This document shows, one piece after another, positions 35,943 to 44,726 of a stretch of DNA of 64,000 bases. The notes beneath the pieces were generated by a model that had not been told where the DNA came from, searched no databases, and worked only from the letters and a program-made list of their open reading frames with translations. Location: assembly GCF_023716925.1 (NCBI RefSeq), contig NZ_JAMQQG010000019.1, positions 1 to 64,000 of the forward strand, given 5' to 3'. Both the position numbers and the translations under genes were made by a program. Each line of letters starts with the position of its first letter. Position 1 is the stretch's first letter. The DNA is from Frankia sp. R82 (GTDB lineage Bacteria > Actinomycetota > Actinomycetes > Frankiales > Frankiaceae).

Positions 35943-36794
35943 CTACGGTGACGGCCAGTCTTCCGCTCGCAGCTGCGCACCGGCCCAGTCCGCCACGGTA
36001 CGGATGACCGATGCCTGCCAGATCTGGGTCTGGGGGTCGGCGTAGGCGGGGTCGTCGTGGACCGCGATGCCGTGCTGCGCCCCGTCCACCGCCACCAGGC
36101 GGACCTCACCTCCGAACCGGTCGACGGCGGCCCGCGAGCTGTCCACGGGGACGAAGGTGTCCTTCGTACCATGCACGATCAGCGTCGGAGCGGTCACAGC
36201 ACCGAGTTCGCGGTCCGGTCGCAGGTAGAAGACCTCGTTGAGCAGCGGGCGGCCGAGCAGGAAGGTCGGCGAGTGCTCCAGGTATCCGTCGTCCGTCAGA
36301 TGCCGTCCCGCGTCCTCGTCGATCTGGTCGTCGTGCCAGTAGGGCTTCTGGTCGATGAACCTGTTCTTGTAGTCCAGGAGTGGATTGAAAAGCACCAGGC
36401 TGCGGACCTGCTCGGGATGGCGGGCGGCGAACAGCGCGCTTATCCCGCCGCCGAAACTGGCGCCTACCAGAACCACCGTGTCCGTACCGATCGCTCCTGC
36501 GGCATGCGAGGCAGCGGCCAGGATGTCACCGAGGATCCCGGCGATCGTAAGGTCCTCCATCCGTCCCTGGCTCTCGCCGTGCGCTCGGAAGTCGAACCGG
36601 AGCGACGCGATTCCAGCCTCTGCCAGGCCGTGCGCGAGTCGGGTGAAGAAGCCCCCTTCCTCTCTCGTCACACCTCCGCCGTGCACCAGGACCGCGACCC
36701 CCAAGGGGCGGTCCGACGGCCTCAGCAGGCTCCCTGCCAGCAGCAGCCCGTCAGGACTGCGGAACGTCACGGCCTTTTCGAGATCTCGGGTCAT
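35943..36794 (-). CDS. Alpha/beta-hydrolase (serine hydrolase / dienelactone hydrolase-like)
   Basis: The 283-residue protein starts at ATG 36794 with AAGGAG upstream. The nucleophile elbow is VVLVGASFGGGISALFAA, the oxyanion region is VAVLVHGGGVTREEGGFF, the acid is near LIVHGTKDTFVPVDS and the catalytic histidine is in VDGAQHGIAVHDD. It is probably a carboxylesterase or acyl hydrolase of the cytoplasm. It is convergent with the lanthipeptide operon and probably not part of it. Confidence 0.85.
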   Translation of the reverse strand: MTRDLEKAVTFRSPDGLLLAGSLLRPSDRPLGVAVLVHGGGVTREEGGFFTRLAHGLAEAGIASLRFDFRAHGESQGRMEDLTIAGILGDILAAASHAAGAIGTDTVVLVGASFGGGISALFAARHPEQVRSLVLFNPLLDYKNRFIDQKPYWHDDQIDEDAGRHLTDDGYLEHSPTFLLGRPLLNEVFYLRPDRELGAVTAPTLIVHGTKDTFVPVDSSRAAVDRFGGEVRLVAVDGAQHGIAVHDDPAYADPQTQIWQASVIRTVADWAGAQLRAEDWPSP

Positions 36795-37152
36795 CCCACT
36801 CCTTGAGCCGCGCGGTCCTGGCTCTGCCCGCCAGCCATCGAATGTCGGCCCGCGCTCGACCATCATGATCCGTGGACGTCCGGGTGCTGTCCACGCACGT
36901 CTCCGCGAGCGGAACCATCACATCACGGTCGCCGATCGCCTCGTATGGCTGCGACCAGGAGACCAGCGACGAGCGTGCCCTCCTTGACGCGTCAGCCTGA
37001 CCAGGCCAACACACCCCGGCAGCCCCGGCGCGGGGCGCCGCGCACAGGAGCGCTACAAGCTCCCACGAGGACACGAACGGATCATCGCCGGCGAGACGAA
37101 AATGTCAACTCGACGGATTACATCCTGGCAGGTCAGACACCATGCCGACACG

Positions 37153-37181
37153 CGAATCAGATGTTCGCCCTGCGGGGAATG
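37153..37181 (+). promoter_or_regulatory. 29-bp element, copy 5
   Basis: CGAA-N7-TTCG is a perfect inverted repeat; N7 later comes GGGAATG. It lies 121 bases upstream of the radical SAM gene, in a 508-base gap between that gene and the divergent hydrolase that otherwise shows nothing I can name. Confidence 0.75.
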
Positions 37182-37302
37182 ACTGCGGTGTGGATCGCTT
37201 GGGACGCTGGAGGCGTTCAGCGTCGGCGCCGCAGTTCGCCGTCACGAAGGGTGGCGGTCAGCTGGCCTGGTCGCCGCTCGCGCCTACGTCGAGAAGGACC
37301 TG

Positions 37303-38343
37303 ATGATCGCATCCTCCCCACCTGTACCTGCGGTCAATCCCGCCGCGCGGCCCGCCAGCGACGAGGGTCTTACTCGCGCTGCTGAACCTGTGGTCTTCAC
37401 CGACGGGCACCACTTCGACCTCGCGGCGTCCTTGGACCTGGAGACGGTCGCCTCCGCGGCGACCGGTCCACTGTCGGTGATCCTTCAGGTGACGAAGCGG
37501 TGCAACTTCGACTGCTCGTTCTGCTCCGAGACCTCGCAGGAGCCCGATCCGACGCTGGCCGCGCTGGAGCGGATGCGCGACAACCTGGCTGGAGTACCGC
37601 GGGTGTTCCTCTCCGGCGGCGAGCCACTGCTACGCCGGGACATCGTCGACGTCGTCAACATGTTCGCCGGCACAGTGATCGGCCTGCCGACCAACGCGAC
37701 GCGTGGGCTCCAGCACGCACGTGACCTGGCCGGCAAGGTCGCGTTCGTCAACGTCGGCCTAGAGGGGCCGCGGGCCACGACGAACCGGGTCCGTGGCGAC
37801 TACGACAAGGTCATGGAAGGGGTGCGGGCGTTCCAGGCCGCGGGGCTGCCACTGTCGCTGTCGGCGGTCGTCTACCGCTCGACGCTGACGGCGCTGCCCT
37901 TCACCCTTCAGATCGCCGACGTGCTCGACGCCGGGAAACTCAAGCTGATCATGCCGCTGCGCAAGGGCAACGCGCTCGATCTCGCCGACCACGAGTTCCT
38001 CACCATCGAGGAGGCCACGGCGGCATTCGATCGCCTGGCTGGTCTGCGCACGGCGCACGACTGGCGGCCGGCGCTGCGGCTGACGGCCTGGACGGCGGAC
38101 ACCGAAGGCCACATGATCGTGGTCAGTCCGCGGGGGCTGGCGAGTGCCTGGCCGGTCTACGACGCCCCCGACCTGCTGGAACCGTTGGGCAGCCTGCTCG
38201 ACGAGCCGATCAGCCAGATCTGGGCGCGGTACCGGTTCAAACGCAACCACTACGCCAAATATTTGGGCCAGTCGATTCACACAGTCGGCCGCGCCGGACG
38301 GCCCTTGTCGCCGCGCCGTTCGTTGCGGATTGCGCATGCGTAA
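37303..38343 (+). CDS. Radical SAM protein
   Basis: The 346-residue protein starts at ATG 37303 with GAGAAGGA upstream. The cluster-binding CxxxCxxC is in VTKRCNFDCSFCSET, followed by the GGE motif in RVFLSGGEPLLRRDIVD and VGLEGPRATTNRVRG. There is no SPASM extension, but the C-terminal 60 residues are basic. The substrate is unknown. It overlaps the next gene and heads an operon with an unknown protein, a very small ORF, a P-loop kinase and a broken Nudix gene. Confidence 0.85.
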   Translation: MIASSPPVPAVNPAARPASDEGLTRAAEPVVFTDGHHFDLAASLDLETVASAATGPLSVILQVTKRCNFDCSFCSETSQEPDPTLAALERMRDNLAGVPRVFLSGGEPLLRRDIVDVVNMFAGTVIGLPTNATRGLQHARDLAGKVAFVNVGLEGPRATTNRVRGDYDKVMEGVRAFQAAGLPLSLSAVVYRSTLTALPFTLQIADVLDAGKLKLIMPLRKGNALDLADHEFLTIEEATAAFDRLAGLRTAHDWRPALRLTAWTADTEGHMIVVSPRGLASAWPVYDAPDLLEPLGSLLDEPISQIWARYRFKRNHYAKYLGQSIHTVGRAGRPLSPRRSLRIAHA

Positions 38344-39031
38344 GGCGAGCAACCTGAACTGGGCCGACACCCCGTTCGGCGGCGCACGGCGCCCGTTCGC
38401 CGACCGGACCTCCCTGCTCGCCGCCTTCTCGGTCACCGCAACCGACAGCTCGCCTGCCGCCGCCGCGGCCGTGTACCTTCCGCTGCCACGGGCACGCTCG
38501 CTGACCGTGACCGACACGACGGTGCGGTTCGGCTTCCACGCCCTCGCCGCCGAGGAGCCCGCGGAGACGCCTGCCGTCGTAGCGTCTGTCGACGCGCTAC
38601 TTGTCCAGGCTCGACGTCAGGCTGCGATCCTCGCCGGCCACCGCCTCGGCGACCAACTCGCGGCCCTGACCGCCGTAGGCACCGGCCAGGCCACGCGCGG
38701 GATCGCCGCCGTGCGCGACGCCTGGCACGGCCAGCCCTTGGAACGCGGTGTGGCTCGCCTTCACGACACGAGCAGCCAGCCAGGGCCGGCCACGCTGGCG
38801 GACATCTGCGCCGGCTACGACCTCCACACGCTGCCCGCCGAATTCCCTCCGGCCGGGACTGACCCGACAACCCCACAGATCCTTCGGCAGCACGTCACGT
38901 ATGCACTGGCAATCGCACTGATCGCCGCACGAAACGCAGACCACTACCAGTGGGATGCCCTCCACCTCGATGCCATCGTCGATGCCGCGGCCTGGGACCA
39001 GCTCACCTACCTGCCGCCGCGCATCCCATGA
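38336..39031 (+). CDS. Unknown protein in the radical SAM operon
   Basis: The 231-residue protein starts at ATG 38336, inside the end of the radical SAM gene. It opens MRKASNLNWADTPFGGARRP; the middle is alanine-rich and helical (VDALLVQARRQAAILAGHRL), and the end has TYALAIALIAARNADHYQWD. No signal peptide or motif is recognised. Because it is coupled at both ends, it is likely to work with the radical SAM enzyme. Confidence 0.6.
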   Translation: MRKASNLNWADTPFGGARRPFADRTSLLAAFSVTATDSSPAAAAAVYLPLPRARSLTVTDTTVRFGFHALAAEEPAETPAVVASVDALLVQARRQAAILAGHRLGDQLAALTAVGTGQATRGIAAVRDAWHGQPLERGVARLHDTSSQPGPATLADICAGYDLHTLPAEFPPAGTDPTTPQILRQHVTYALAIALIAARNADHYQWDALHLDAIVDAAAWDQLTYLPPRIP

Positions 39032-39135
39032 GCGGCACAGACGGCACGTCCGACCGGACCCGGCGCCTGCCGCCTTCGCGTACCGTCCCCGCCGATCGCG
39101 GCGACCAGCTGCTGGGCGTGGAAGGAACCCGCTGA
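39028..39135 (+). CDS. Possible 35-residue coupled small ORF
   Basis: ATG 39028 overlaps the preceding stop (ATGA) and its own stop overlaps the kinase start (TGATG). The peptide is rich in Arg, Thr, Asp and Gly and lacks cysteine. It may be a real small protein, or only a translational bridge between two genes. It is too short to judge from composition. Confidence 0.35.
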   Translation: MSGTDGTSDRTRRLPPSRTVPADRGDQLLGVEGTR

Positions 39136-39749
39136 TGCTGCGCACCTGCCTGGTCGTCGCGGTCGAAGGCACCCACGCCTCCGGCAAGACCACGCTGACC
39201 CACGCCCTCGCCGCCCACTACCGGGAACGCGGCGTACACGTCGCCTGCGTCCCCGAACCGGCACGCAACAGCCCGTTCATCGAGGAGATCGTCGTGCACG
39301 GCCGCGGTGAGTTCGACCTGGAGACCGAGGTCGACCTGTTCGCCGCCCAGCTGTCCAGCCAGCTCCGCGTCGCCCGCCAACACACGATGATCATCTGCGA
39401 TAAGACAATCGCGAACGTCCTCGCCTACGCCTGGCTCGTCCTGCCCGGCGGCCCCGAGGGTCCACATGCCCCCGTGTTGCACGCGATGGAGACCTTCTGC
39501 CGGGCCTGGGCGCACGTCTACGACGCGGTGTTCTACTGCTGCGACCGCTTCGACCAACAGCAGGCAGGTGACCCCTACCGGTCGAAGGTCCTCGATATCC
39601 AGCCCGCCGCCGATCGGGTCGTGCGCAGCATCTGCGCCACCGTGGGGCAGCGGATCTACGACATCCCGCCGAACATGTCCACCGGCCAGCGGGTCGGCTG
39701 GATAGCCGAGCAGCTGACCGCCCTCGGCCTCGACCCAACCACCCGCTGA
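39135..39749 (+). CDS. P-loop kinase (thymidylate kinase-like)
   Basis: The 204-residue protein starts at ATG 39135. It has Walker A VAVEGTHASGKTTLTHALA and the dTMP-kinase-like layout with VPEPARNSPFIEEIV and MIICDKTIANVLAYAWLVL (DK in place of the usual DR). The end has DIPPNMSTGQRVGWIAEQL. It probably phosphorylates a nucleotide or nucleoside-like metabolite made or used by the operon. It is followed 26 bases later by the N-terminal part of a Nudix gene. Confidence 0.78.
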   Translation: MLRTCLVVAVEGTHASGKTTLTHALAAHYRERGVHVACVPEPARNSPFIEEIVVHGRGEFDLETEVDLFAAQLSSQLRVARQHTMIICDKTIANVLAYAWLVLPGGPEGPHAPVLHAMETFCRAWAHVYDAVFYCCDRFDQQQAGDPYRSKVLDIQPAADRVVRSICATVGQRIYDIPPNMSTGQRVGWIAEQLTALGLDPTTR

Positions 39750-39775
39750 CCTGCCTCCCTGGGAGACTGCGCGCC

Positions 39776-39874
39776 ATGGCGTATACCAGTGTCATCGACG
39801 TCATGCTCCTGCTCATCCGAGACGACGCCGTCCTGCTCGCGCTACGGGCCGGCACCGGATTCGCCGCTATCTAG
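39776..39874 (+). pseudogene. N-terminal fragment of a Nudix hydrolase, cut at the island's left border
   Basis: The frame begins MAYTSVIDVMLLLIRDDAVL and reaches RAGTGFAA, then stops within foreign sequence. Intact Nudix proteins in the window continue TGYADGQ...PSGHLE and the Nudix box. The break is just before the box. A C-terminal fragment starting right at the box lies at 57903. The two together would make one Nudix protein, consistent with an insertion between them. Confidence 0.78.
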
Positions 39875-39935
39875 ACCTGTCCGTCCTTACACATACCGTG
39901 ACCTGCTGCGATGTGTCGCTGACACTGCCAGGCAC
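39863..39935 (+). repeat. 73-bp element-end repeat, copy 1
   Basis: Starting at the GCC of the broken Nudix gene, 73 bases align without gaps to 42448-42520 with 55 identical positions. The best-kept parts are GCCGCTA, GACCTGC, CGATGT and CAGGCAC. Similarity goes beyond the Nudix coding part, so it probably marks the end of the inserted element. Confidence 0.6.
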
Positions 39936-40074
39936 ATGAGTGCGGGCAGTCTCGGTCGGGATCGGATCTTCTCGTCGCCACGCCCGACGGTCGAGTTGCT
40001 CGGCCCTGTCGGGGGTGGCCAGTACCCTCGACGAAGATCGACTCAAATAGGTCGTGTCGGGCAGAGGAGGCATA

Positions 40075-40821
40075 GTGGCGAGCGCGAGTGATCTCAACCG
40101 GGCGCTTCGTGCCGCGCAGCGGCAAGCCGAGCAGCAGCTGAGGCGTGACCTGAAACGGGTCGAGGCCCAAGCTCAACGAGAAGTCGATGCTTATAACCGC
40201 AAGGTTGAAGCCCACAACCGCAAAGTTGTTAGTGACTACAACCGCACTGTTGATCAGCAAAATCGTCGCGCGGTTGCGCACAACAAGAAGGTGATCGACG
40301 ATATCAATCGTCGTCTCGCGGCGCAGGGCCAGCCGCAGGTCCGCTATACGCCACAGGAACAGAAACTGGTCGATCGACTCCACAGCGCGATACCAGTTGA
40401 CGGCCGCGAGTACGACATCTTTCTTAGCTATGCACATATTGACGGCTATGATGTAGCAAACGAACTCTGCACGCGACTCCGAGGGTTCGGGCTCGCCGTC
40501 TGGTTCGACGAGGTGCGAATTCGTCCAGGCAAGAGCCTGTCACGGCAAATGGATGACGGTCTTCGTAAGGCGCGTGCAGGCGTAGCCCTTCTCACGCCTG
40601 CCTATCTGGCCGGACGCTTCTGGACCGAGCGCGAGCTTGGAGCTCTCCTACACAAGGAGACGCTGATCCCAGTCTTGCACGGTACAACTATTGATGACGT
40701 CAAAGAATACAGCGGGATCCTGCCTGATCTCGCTGGATTCAGCACGGCGACCGACACGGTGCTTGACATAGCAGCGAAGATCGCCGGTGCGGTCCTGGAG
40801 GAGGTCGCCGGTTCGAGGTGA
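40075..40821 (+). CDS. Coiled-coil TIR-domain protein
   Basis: The 248-residue protein starts at GTG 40075 behind GAGGAGG. Residues 5-85 are a charged coiled coil with an Asn-Arg-Lys repeat (NRKVEAHNRKV, YNRTVDQQNRRAVAHNKKV). Residues 112-245 are a TIR domain: YDIFLSYAHIDGYDVANEL, AVWFDEVRIRPGKSLSRQ, then LTPAYLAGRFWTERELGALL with the probable catalytic glutamate. Bacterial TIR domains make or cleave NAD-derived signals in anti-phage defence. It is AT-richer than the flanking genes and is probably island cargo. Confidence 0.85.
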   Translation: MASASDLNRALRAAQRQAEQQLRRDLKRVEAQAQREVDAYNRKVEAHNRKVVSDYNRTVDQQNRRAVAHNKKVIDDINRRLAAQGQPQVRYTPQEQKLVDRLHSAIPVDGREYDIFLSYAHIDGYDVANELCTRLRGFGLAVWFDEVRIRPGKSLSRQMDDGLRKARAGVALLTPAYLAGRFWTERELGALLHKETLIPVLHGTTIDDVKEYSGILPDLAGFSTATDTVLDIAAKIAGAVLEEVAGSR

Positions 40822-41046
40822 TGCCAGTCCGTTCAGTTCTATCTCTCGCCTTGTGCAGGAGAATTGTAGCGGCAGCCCCGGAAGGGTTTAGGAAGAATCC
40901 GCCGAAGAAGCTGATCAAATTTGGTTTCGAGGCCATCCGCAGTAGGCGGCATCTAAATGAAACATTAGTTCAGCGTAGACCGGGGCGATAGATTTCCCTG
41001 CCCTCGCAGTGTTGCGCCGAGGTAGCCGAGATAGTAGGGCGATTAC

Positions 41047-42216
41047 ATGTTTGTTCTAGGAACCTGGCAGCAGGCGGATGGACAGCGCGGGTTCGACGTC
41101 CATCCGCTCGTCGATATTACAAGGCAGGAGTTCGATGCCTATCTCGAATCAATCGCCACTTATCGAGCAGTTACCGAGCGCCATACTTACCAGCTACTCC
41201 ACCGCAACTGGAATCAGCTGACCTCTATGCACCGCATGTATGCGAATATCGAGCGAGTCGGGGGAACATTTCGCACTGTAGATAAGCGGGTGATTTCAGT
41301 AGGCTTTATGAGCCTGGTCACGAACTGGCTAACCGCAACCCGCCTATACCTGGAGGCAAATCGCGACTCGATTTCCCAGCGCTTCGGCGAGGCGAGCGAC
41401 GAGTTCCGCCGGTACAAGGCGGCGACCAATGGGGTCTTTGATTCGAACGTGGGCTATCGTTTTCTATACAATCTACGCGATTACGCACAGCATTGCGGTC
41501 CGCCGCTGGGCGGTCTCGTTGTCGCCGCGAATGCCGACGGCTCGCGATCGCTCCAACTCTATCTAAGCCGGTCCGATCTTCTCCTCGCGAAATTCAACTG
41601 GAGCAAACACGCGCGCAAGCTTCTGGATGGTTGGCCGGACAAGATTTTTCTCCTTCCCCTAATAGAGGAAGCGATGTCCGGGTATCGCAAGATCGAGAAC
41701 GAGGTCCTCGCGCTCCTGTTGGAGTACTGCGGAACGGCAATCCCGCGACTACGGGAAGGAATCGGCCGGGTCGGGGTCGCAGAAGGACATCCAGCGGTCT
41801 TTCAGATACAGCGCGAAGTGCCGCGCGAAGAAAGTGGCCAATTCGCATTTCAATCCTTTCCAACAATCTCGATGATCGATGTCGTCGAAGACGCTCTGAG
41901 TAAACAAGATCCGATCTCCGTGTTGCGTACAGATCGAACGCAAGAAGGTGAACCTCGTACGGAGCCGGGGATGCTCCATAGCGACGACCAAGCCGCAGCG
42001 GTCGTAGGAACATGGCTTACTTATGGGTCGGGACCGGAGTTGAGTGGAACCATTGATCGAATCTTGCGTGAAGATCGGGACGTGACGCCACTAGTCAGCG
42101 GGCTTGTAAATATGAGCGTCTTTCTGTTGGAGATGCTCGCGCAGTCCCTCGGCGCCTCGAAGGAGGACCTGCTCGGCACTTTCGTTTCCGATCGGCATCG
42201 CCGTGACGGGCGCTGA
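41047..42216 (+). CDS. Unknown AT-richer island gene
   Basis: The 389-residue protein starts at ATG 41047. It looks soluble and mostly helical, with aromatic-rich stretches (YQLLHRNWNQLTSMHRMYAN, RYKAATNGVFDSNVGYRFL, YNLRDYAQHCGPPLGGL). No catalytic motif or transmembrane segment is seen. Codon use is more AT-rich than the chromosomal flanks. It lies 225 bases after the TIR gene on the same strand, so the two may form a defence pair; this is a guess from position. Confidence 0.6.
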   Translation: MFVLGTWQQADGQRGFDVHPLVDITRQEFDAYLESIATYRAVTERHTYQLLHRNWNQLTSMHRMYANIERVGGTFRTVDKRVISVGFMSLVTNWLTATRLYLEANRDSISQRFGEASDEFRRYKAATNGVFDSNVGYRFLYNLRDYAQHCGPPLGGLVVAANADGSRSLQLYLSRSDLLLAKFNWSKHARKLLDGWPDKIFLLPLIEEAMSGYRKIENEVLALLLEYCGTAIPRLREGIGRVGVAEGHPAVFQIQREVPREESGQFAFQSFPTISMIDVVEDALSKQDPISVLRTDRTQEGEPRTEPGMLHSDDQAAAVVGTWLTYGSGPELSGTIDRILREDRDVTPLVSGLVNMSVFLLEMLAQSLGASKEDLLGTFVSDRHRRDGR

Positions 42217-42354
42217 TTTTGCCTGCACGGTCGAGCCCTGGCAGCAAGAGACAATTCGTGCAGGGTATGTAACCGCTGTTGAAGGTCAACTGACCACCCG
42301 ATCGACTGCCCCGGCGAGACAATTTTCTCAGTTGATGCTCGGAGGTCCGTTCAC

Positions 42355-42480
42355 GTGAAGGAACGATACGGCAGCATCGTGGATGTTCATCTCATCCTGC
42401 GTCGTGAGGGAAGGATCTTGCTTGCGAAGCGTATCAATACCGGCTTTGCCGCTAGCTGGACCGATCCGTCTCTCGATAGA
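42355..42480 (+). pseudogene. N-terminal fragment of a second Nudix gene, broken at the same codon
   Basis: GTG 42355 begins KERYGSIVDVHLILRREGRI and reaches INTGFAAS, then leaves the Nudix sequence. It is nearly the same as the first 35 residues of the intact gene at 44283. The break falls at the same TGFA position as in the fragment at 39776, and a similar 73-base sequence follows. Confidence 0.75.
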
Positions 42481-42520
42481 ACGCGACCTGCGACGATGTT
42501 TTGCTGGCACTGTCAGGCAC
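42448..42520 (+). repeat. 73-bp element-end repeat, copy 2
   Basis: It aligns without gaps to 39863-39935 (55 of 73 positions identical) and, like that copy, begins at the GCC codon of a broken Nudix gene. Confidence 0.6.
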
Positions 42521-42632
42521 GCATCGCTGGCGCCTCGGTACCTTCATATCAGGCCAGAATTCCCGTAACGAGTGCTGATCGGCCTGCAAAGTCCCAGCCT
42601 GGATCAACAGGCAGTCCATACATACATTAAAG

Positions 42633-43973
42633 CTAACCGGAGCGCCGTTGCTCAAGAATAGCCTTAGCCGAGTAGTAATCTTCTTGTGTTCTGGCCTCCG
42701 CTTGCTCGGCTTCCCTGCTCGCCATCCGAGCGGCATCCGCCCTCGTTTGGCTGACCGCAATCTCGGCGCGGAGCGCCTCGATCATTTGCTCAATTTGCCC
42801 GATTTCTCTCGTCAGCCTCAGCTCATCCTCGGCGACACCGCCCGTTTCTGAGCCTCTTCCGACAAGTCGGAGTATACCTTTCTGTCTCAATCTTAGAGAT
42901 TCCAGCTGCGCGGAAGCGGCCGCGTGTCGACTGATGGCGTCTTCAGCCTCCCGTCTACGTACTGCCGCCTCCATCTGTGCTTGCTCTGCCATCTTGCGTG
43001 CGTCCGATGCACGCATTTCTGCCTCAGCCAGCCTGCTTTTGTATTGGCGCTCAGACTCTTCGGCCTCAAGAAGCGTTGAATCACTGACATGAACCTGTAG
43101 AAAATCGCGCCCCTGGCGGAGAAGTGTCCGACTGTTCATTATATGAAACTTGACGCCCGCGACGTCCGACATCTCTTCTTTAAGCTCAGATCGCGGGCCG
43201 ATGGTAAATCCCTGATGGCGAGTTATCCAGTCTTCCTTAACGTCGTTCGTAACCAGGATTACAGGCAGCTTTCGCTTTTTTGCCTCGTCAAGGATCTCTT
43301 TCCATAGGAGGTAGTCTCCAGATGCTCGTTCGCCATCTTTCCCGCCGTCAAAGTCCTTGTACCCCGGGGGAATTCTCGACTTGGCGCGTCGCGCCGCCTC
43401 CTGAACGGCAGCAGCTATACTATCTGCCGATGGCCGGAGCCCTATGTGTCCATCGAAAAGTCTCTCTAGTACGTCAAGCACCGGGTCGCCAGACGTAGCT
43501 TCCGGCAATCTGAGATCGTATTCACTTTGAATGGTTCGAAAGTGAGCGTCGATCGATGAATAAGCCTGACCTAACGTCGCCAGTAGACGTTCTACATCTT
43601 CGCTATCCACGCCGAATCGGCGTCCGAATTCGCCAACGCACGAGACTGCCCCCTCGTGCGTCTTGGCCAGCCTTGCGATGTACCCCTCCGGCTCCCTCAT
43701 TCTCTCACCGATGACAGGCATCCGATTTTGATGAAATTCTAATGCAACTTGATAAGGAATCCACAGACGATCCCCGAACAGCTCCAATAGACCAAGAAGC
43801 TCCCCGCGGGCTTCTTTGGTGTATCGATAAAGATCCAAGAGGACATTAGTATCAAGTACAACGAGTCCAGATTGGAGTATTTCTGCCTGCTCAACGGTCG
43901 ACAACTGATAGAAGCCAGGGAACAAGCTTCGAAAGCTTCCGCCGATCGGTTCGGCTGGTTTGGCGGGATCCAT
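42633..43973 (-). CDS. PIN-like domain protein with C-terminal coiled coil
   Basis: The 446-residue protein starts at ATG 43973. Residues 10-260 fit the PIN_8-type nuclease: FPGFYQLSTVEQAEILQSGL leads to VVLDTNVLLDLYRY with the first acidic residue, IPYQVALEFHQNR carries the second, and LPVILVTNDVKEDWITR the last. After about residue 290 a long coiled coil follows (SRLAEAEMRASDARKMAEQA, EIGQIEQMIEALRAEIAV). PIN proteins cut RNA; this type is often found in defence or toxin contexts. It lies opposite in direction to its neighbours, between two Nudix copies. Confidence 0.82.
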   Translation of the reverse strand: MDPAKPAEPIGGSFRSLFPGFYQLSTVEQAEILQSGLVVLDTNVLLDLYRYTKEARGELLGLLELFGDRLWIPYQVALEFHQNRMPVIGERMREPEGYIARLAKTHEGAVSCVGEFGRRFGVDSEDVERLLATLGQAYSSIDAHFRTIQSEYDLRLPEATSGDPVLDVLERLFDGHIGLRPSADSIAAAVQEAARRAKSRIPPGYKDFDGGKDGERASGDYLLWKEILDEAKKRKLPVILVTNDVKEDWITRHQGFTIGPRSELKEEMSDVAGVKFHIMNSRTLLRQGRDFLQVHVSDSTLLEAEESERQYKSRLAEAEMRASDARKMAEQAQMEAAVRRREAEDAISRHAAASAQLESLRLRQKGILRLVGRGSETGGVAEDELRLTREIGQIEQMIEALRAEIAVSQTRADAARMASREAEQAEARTQEDYYSAKAILEQRRSG

Positions 43974-44282
43974 GTCGCTATGGTAGACCCGACCTGCACG
44001 CACAAGCTATCGGGCGTCGGCGAAAAATCTGTTGATCAACATGAAAGGCTTGCCGACCTGCAGCGACGCGCCCCTGCGCAGACAGCGGACTGGCAGCCAG
44101 CCGATGGCTCGTGCGGCAGTCTGATCGTTGCCGGCCTCAGTGCATCTCGATCTACCCGACCTTAGGCGCTCGTGGCCTCGGTCAATGCTCGGTATCCTAT
44201 TGCTGCCGACTGATGGAGCGAGTTCGCTTACCAGCTTCCCCCTACGCGCCGCCCCATGGTTGAAATTTGGAGGTTCACCAAC

Positions 44283-44726
44283 ATGAAGGAACGGTACGGC
44301 AGCATCGTCGATGTTCATCTCGTCCTTCGACGGGAAGGCAAGGTCTTGCTGGCGAAACGACTGAATACCGGTTTTGGTGACGGGTGTTTTAATCTGCCGA
44401 GCGGACACCTGGAACGAGGTGAGTCGGTCATCGACGGCGTAATCCGGGAGGCGAAGGAGGAGATCGGTATTGTAGTGGAGCCGGCGGCGCTAAGGTTCCT
44501 GCACGTCATGCACCATCGTGGCGGCTCTGGTGACGCGAGGATCGGTTTCTTCTTCGAGGCCGAGAGGTGGGAGGGTGAGCCGACAAACCTGGAGCCGGAC
44601 AAGTGCGGCGGCCTGGTGTGGGCGGATCCGGATACGCTTCCAGAAAACACAGTGTCCTATCCGGCGGCGGGTATCGCGCAGTGTCAGAGTGGCGCGCCGT
44701 TCTCGGTGGATGGTTGGGACCGCTGA
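44283..44726 (+). CDS. Nudix hydrolase, intact island copy A
   Basis: The 147-residue protein starts at ATG 44283 with TGGAGG upstream. The Nudix box is complete: GHLERGESVIDGVIREAKEE followed by IG (GX5EX7REUXEEXGU). The rest, with FFFEAERWEGEPTNLEPDKC and LPENTVSYPAAGIA, matches copy B at 54760. These enzymes cleave nucleoside diphosphates linked to another moiety. Its last 43 bases overlap the antisense end of the tnpC-like gene, so the recombinase module abuts its 3' end exactly. Confidence 0.88.
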   Translation: MKERYGSIVDVHLVLRREGKVLLAKRLNTGFGDGCFNLPSGHLERGESVIDGVIREAKEEIGIVVEPAALRFLHVMHHRGGSGDARIGFFFEAERWEGEPTNLEPDKCGGLVWADPDTLPENTVSYPAAGIAQCQSGAPFSVDGWDR

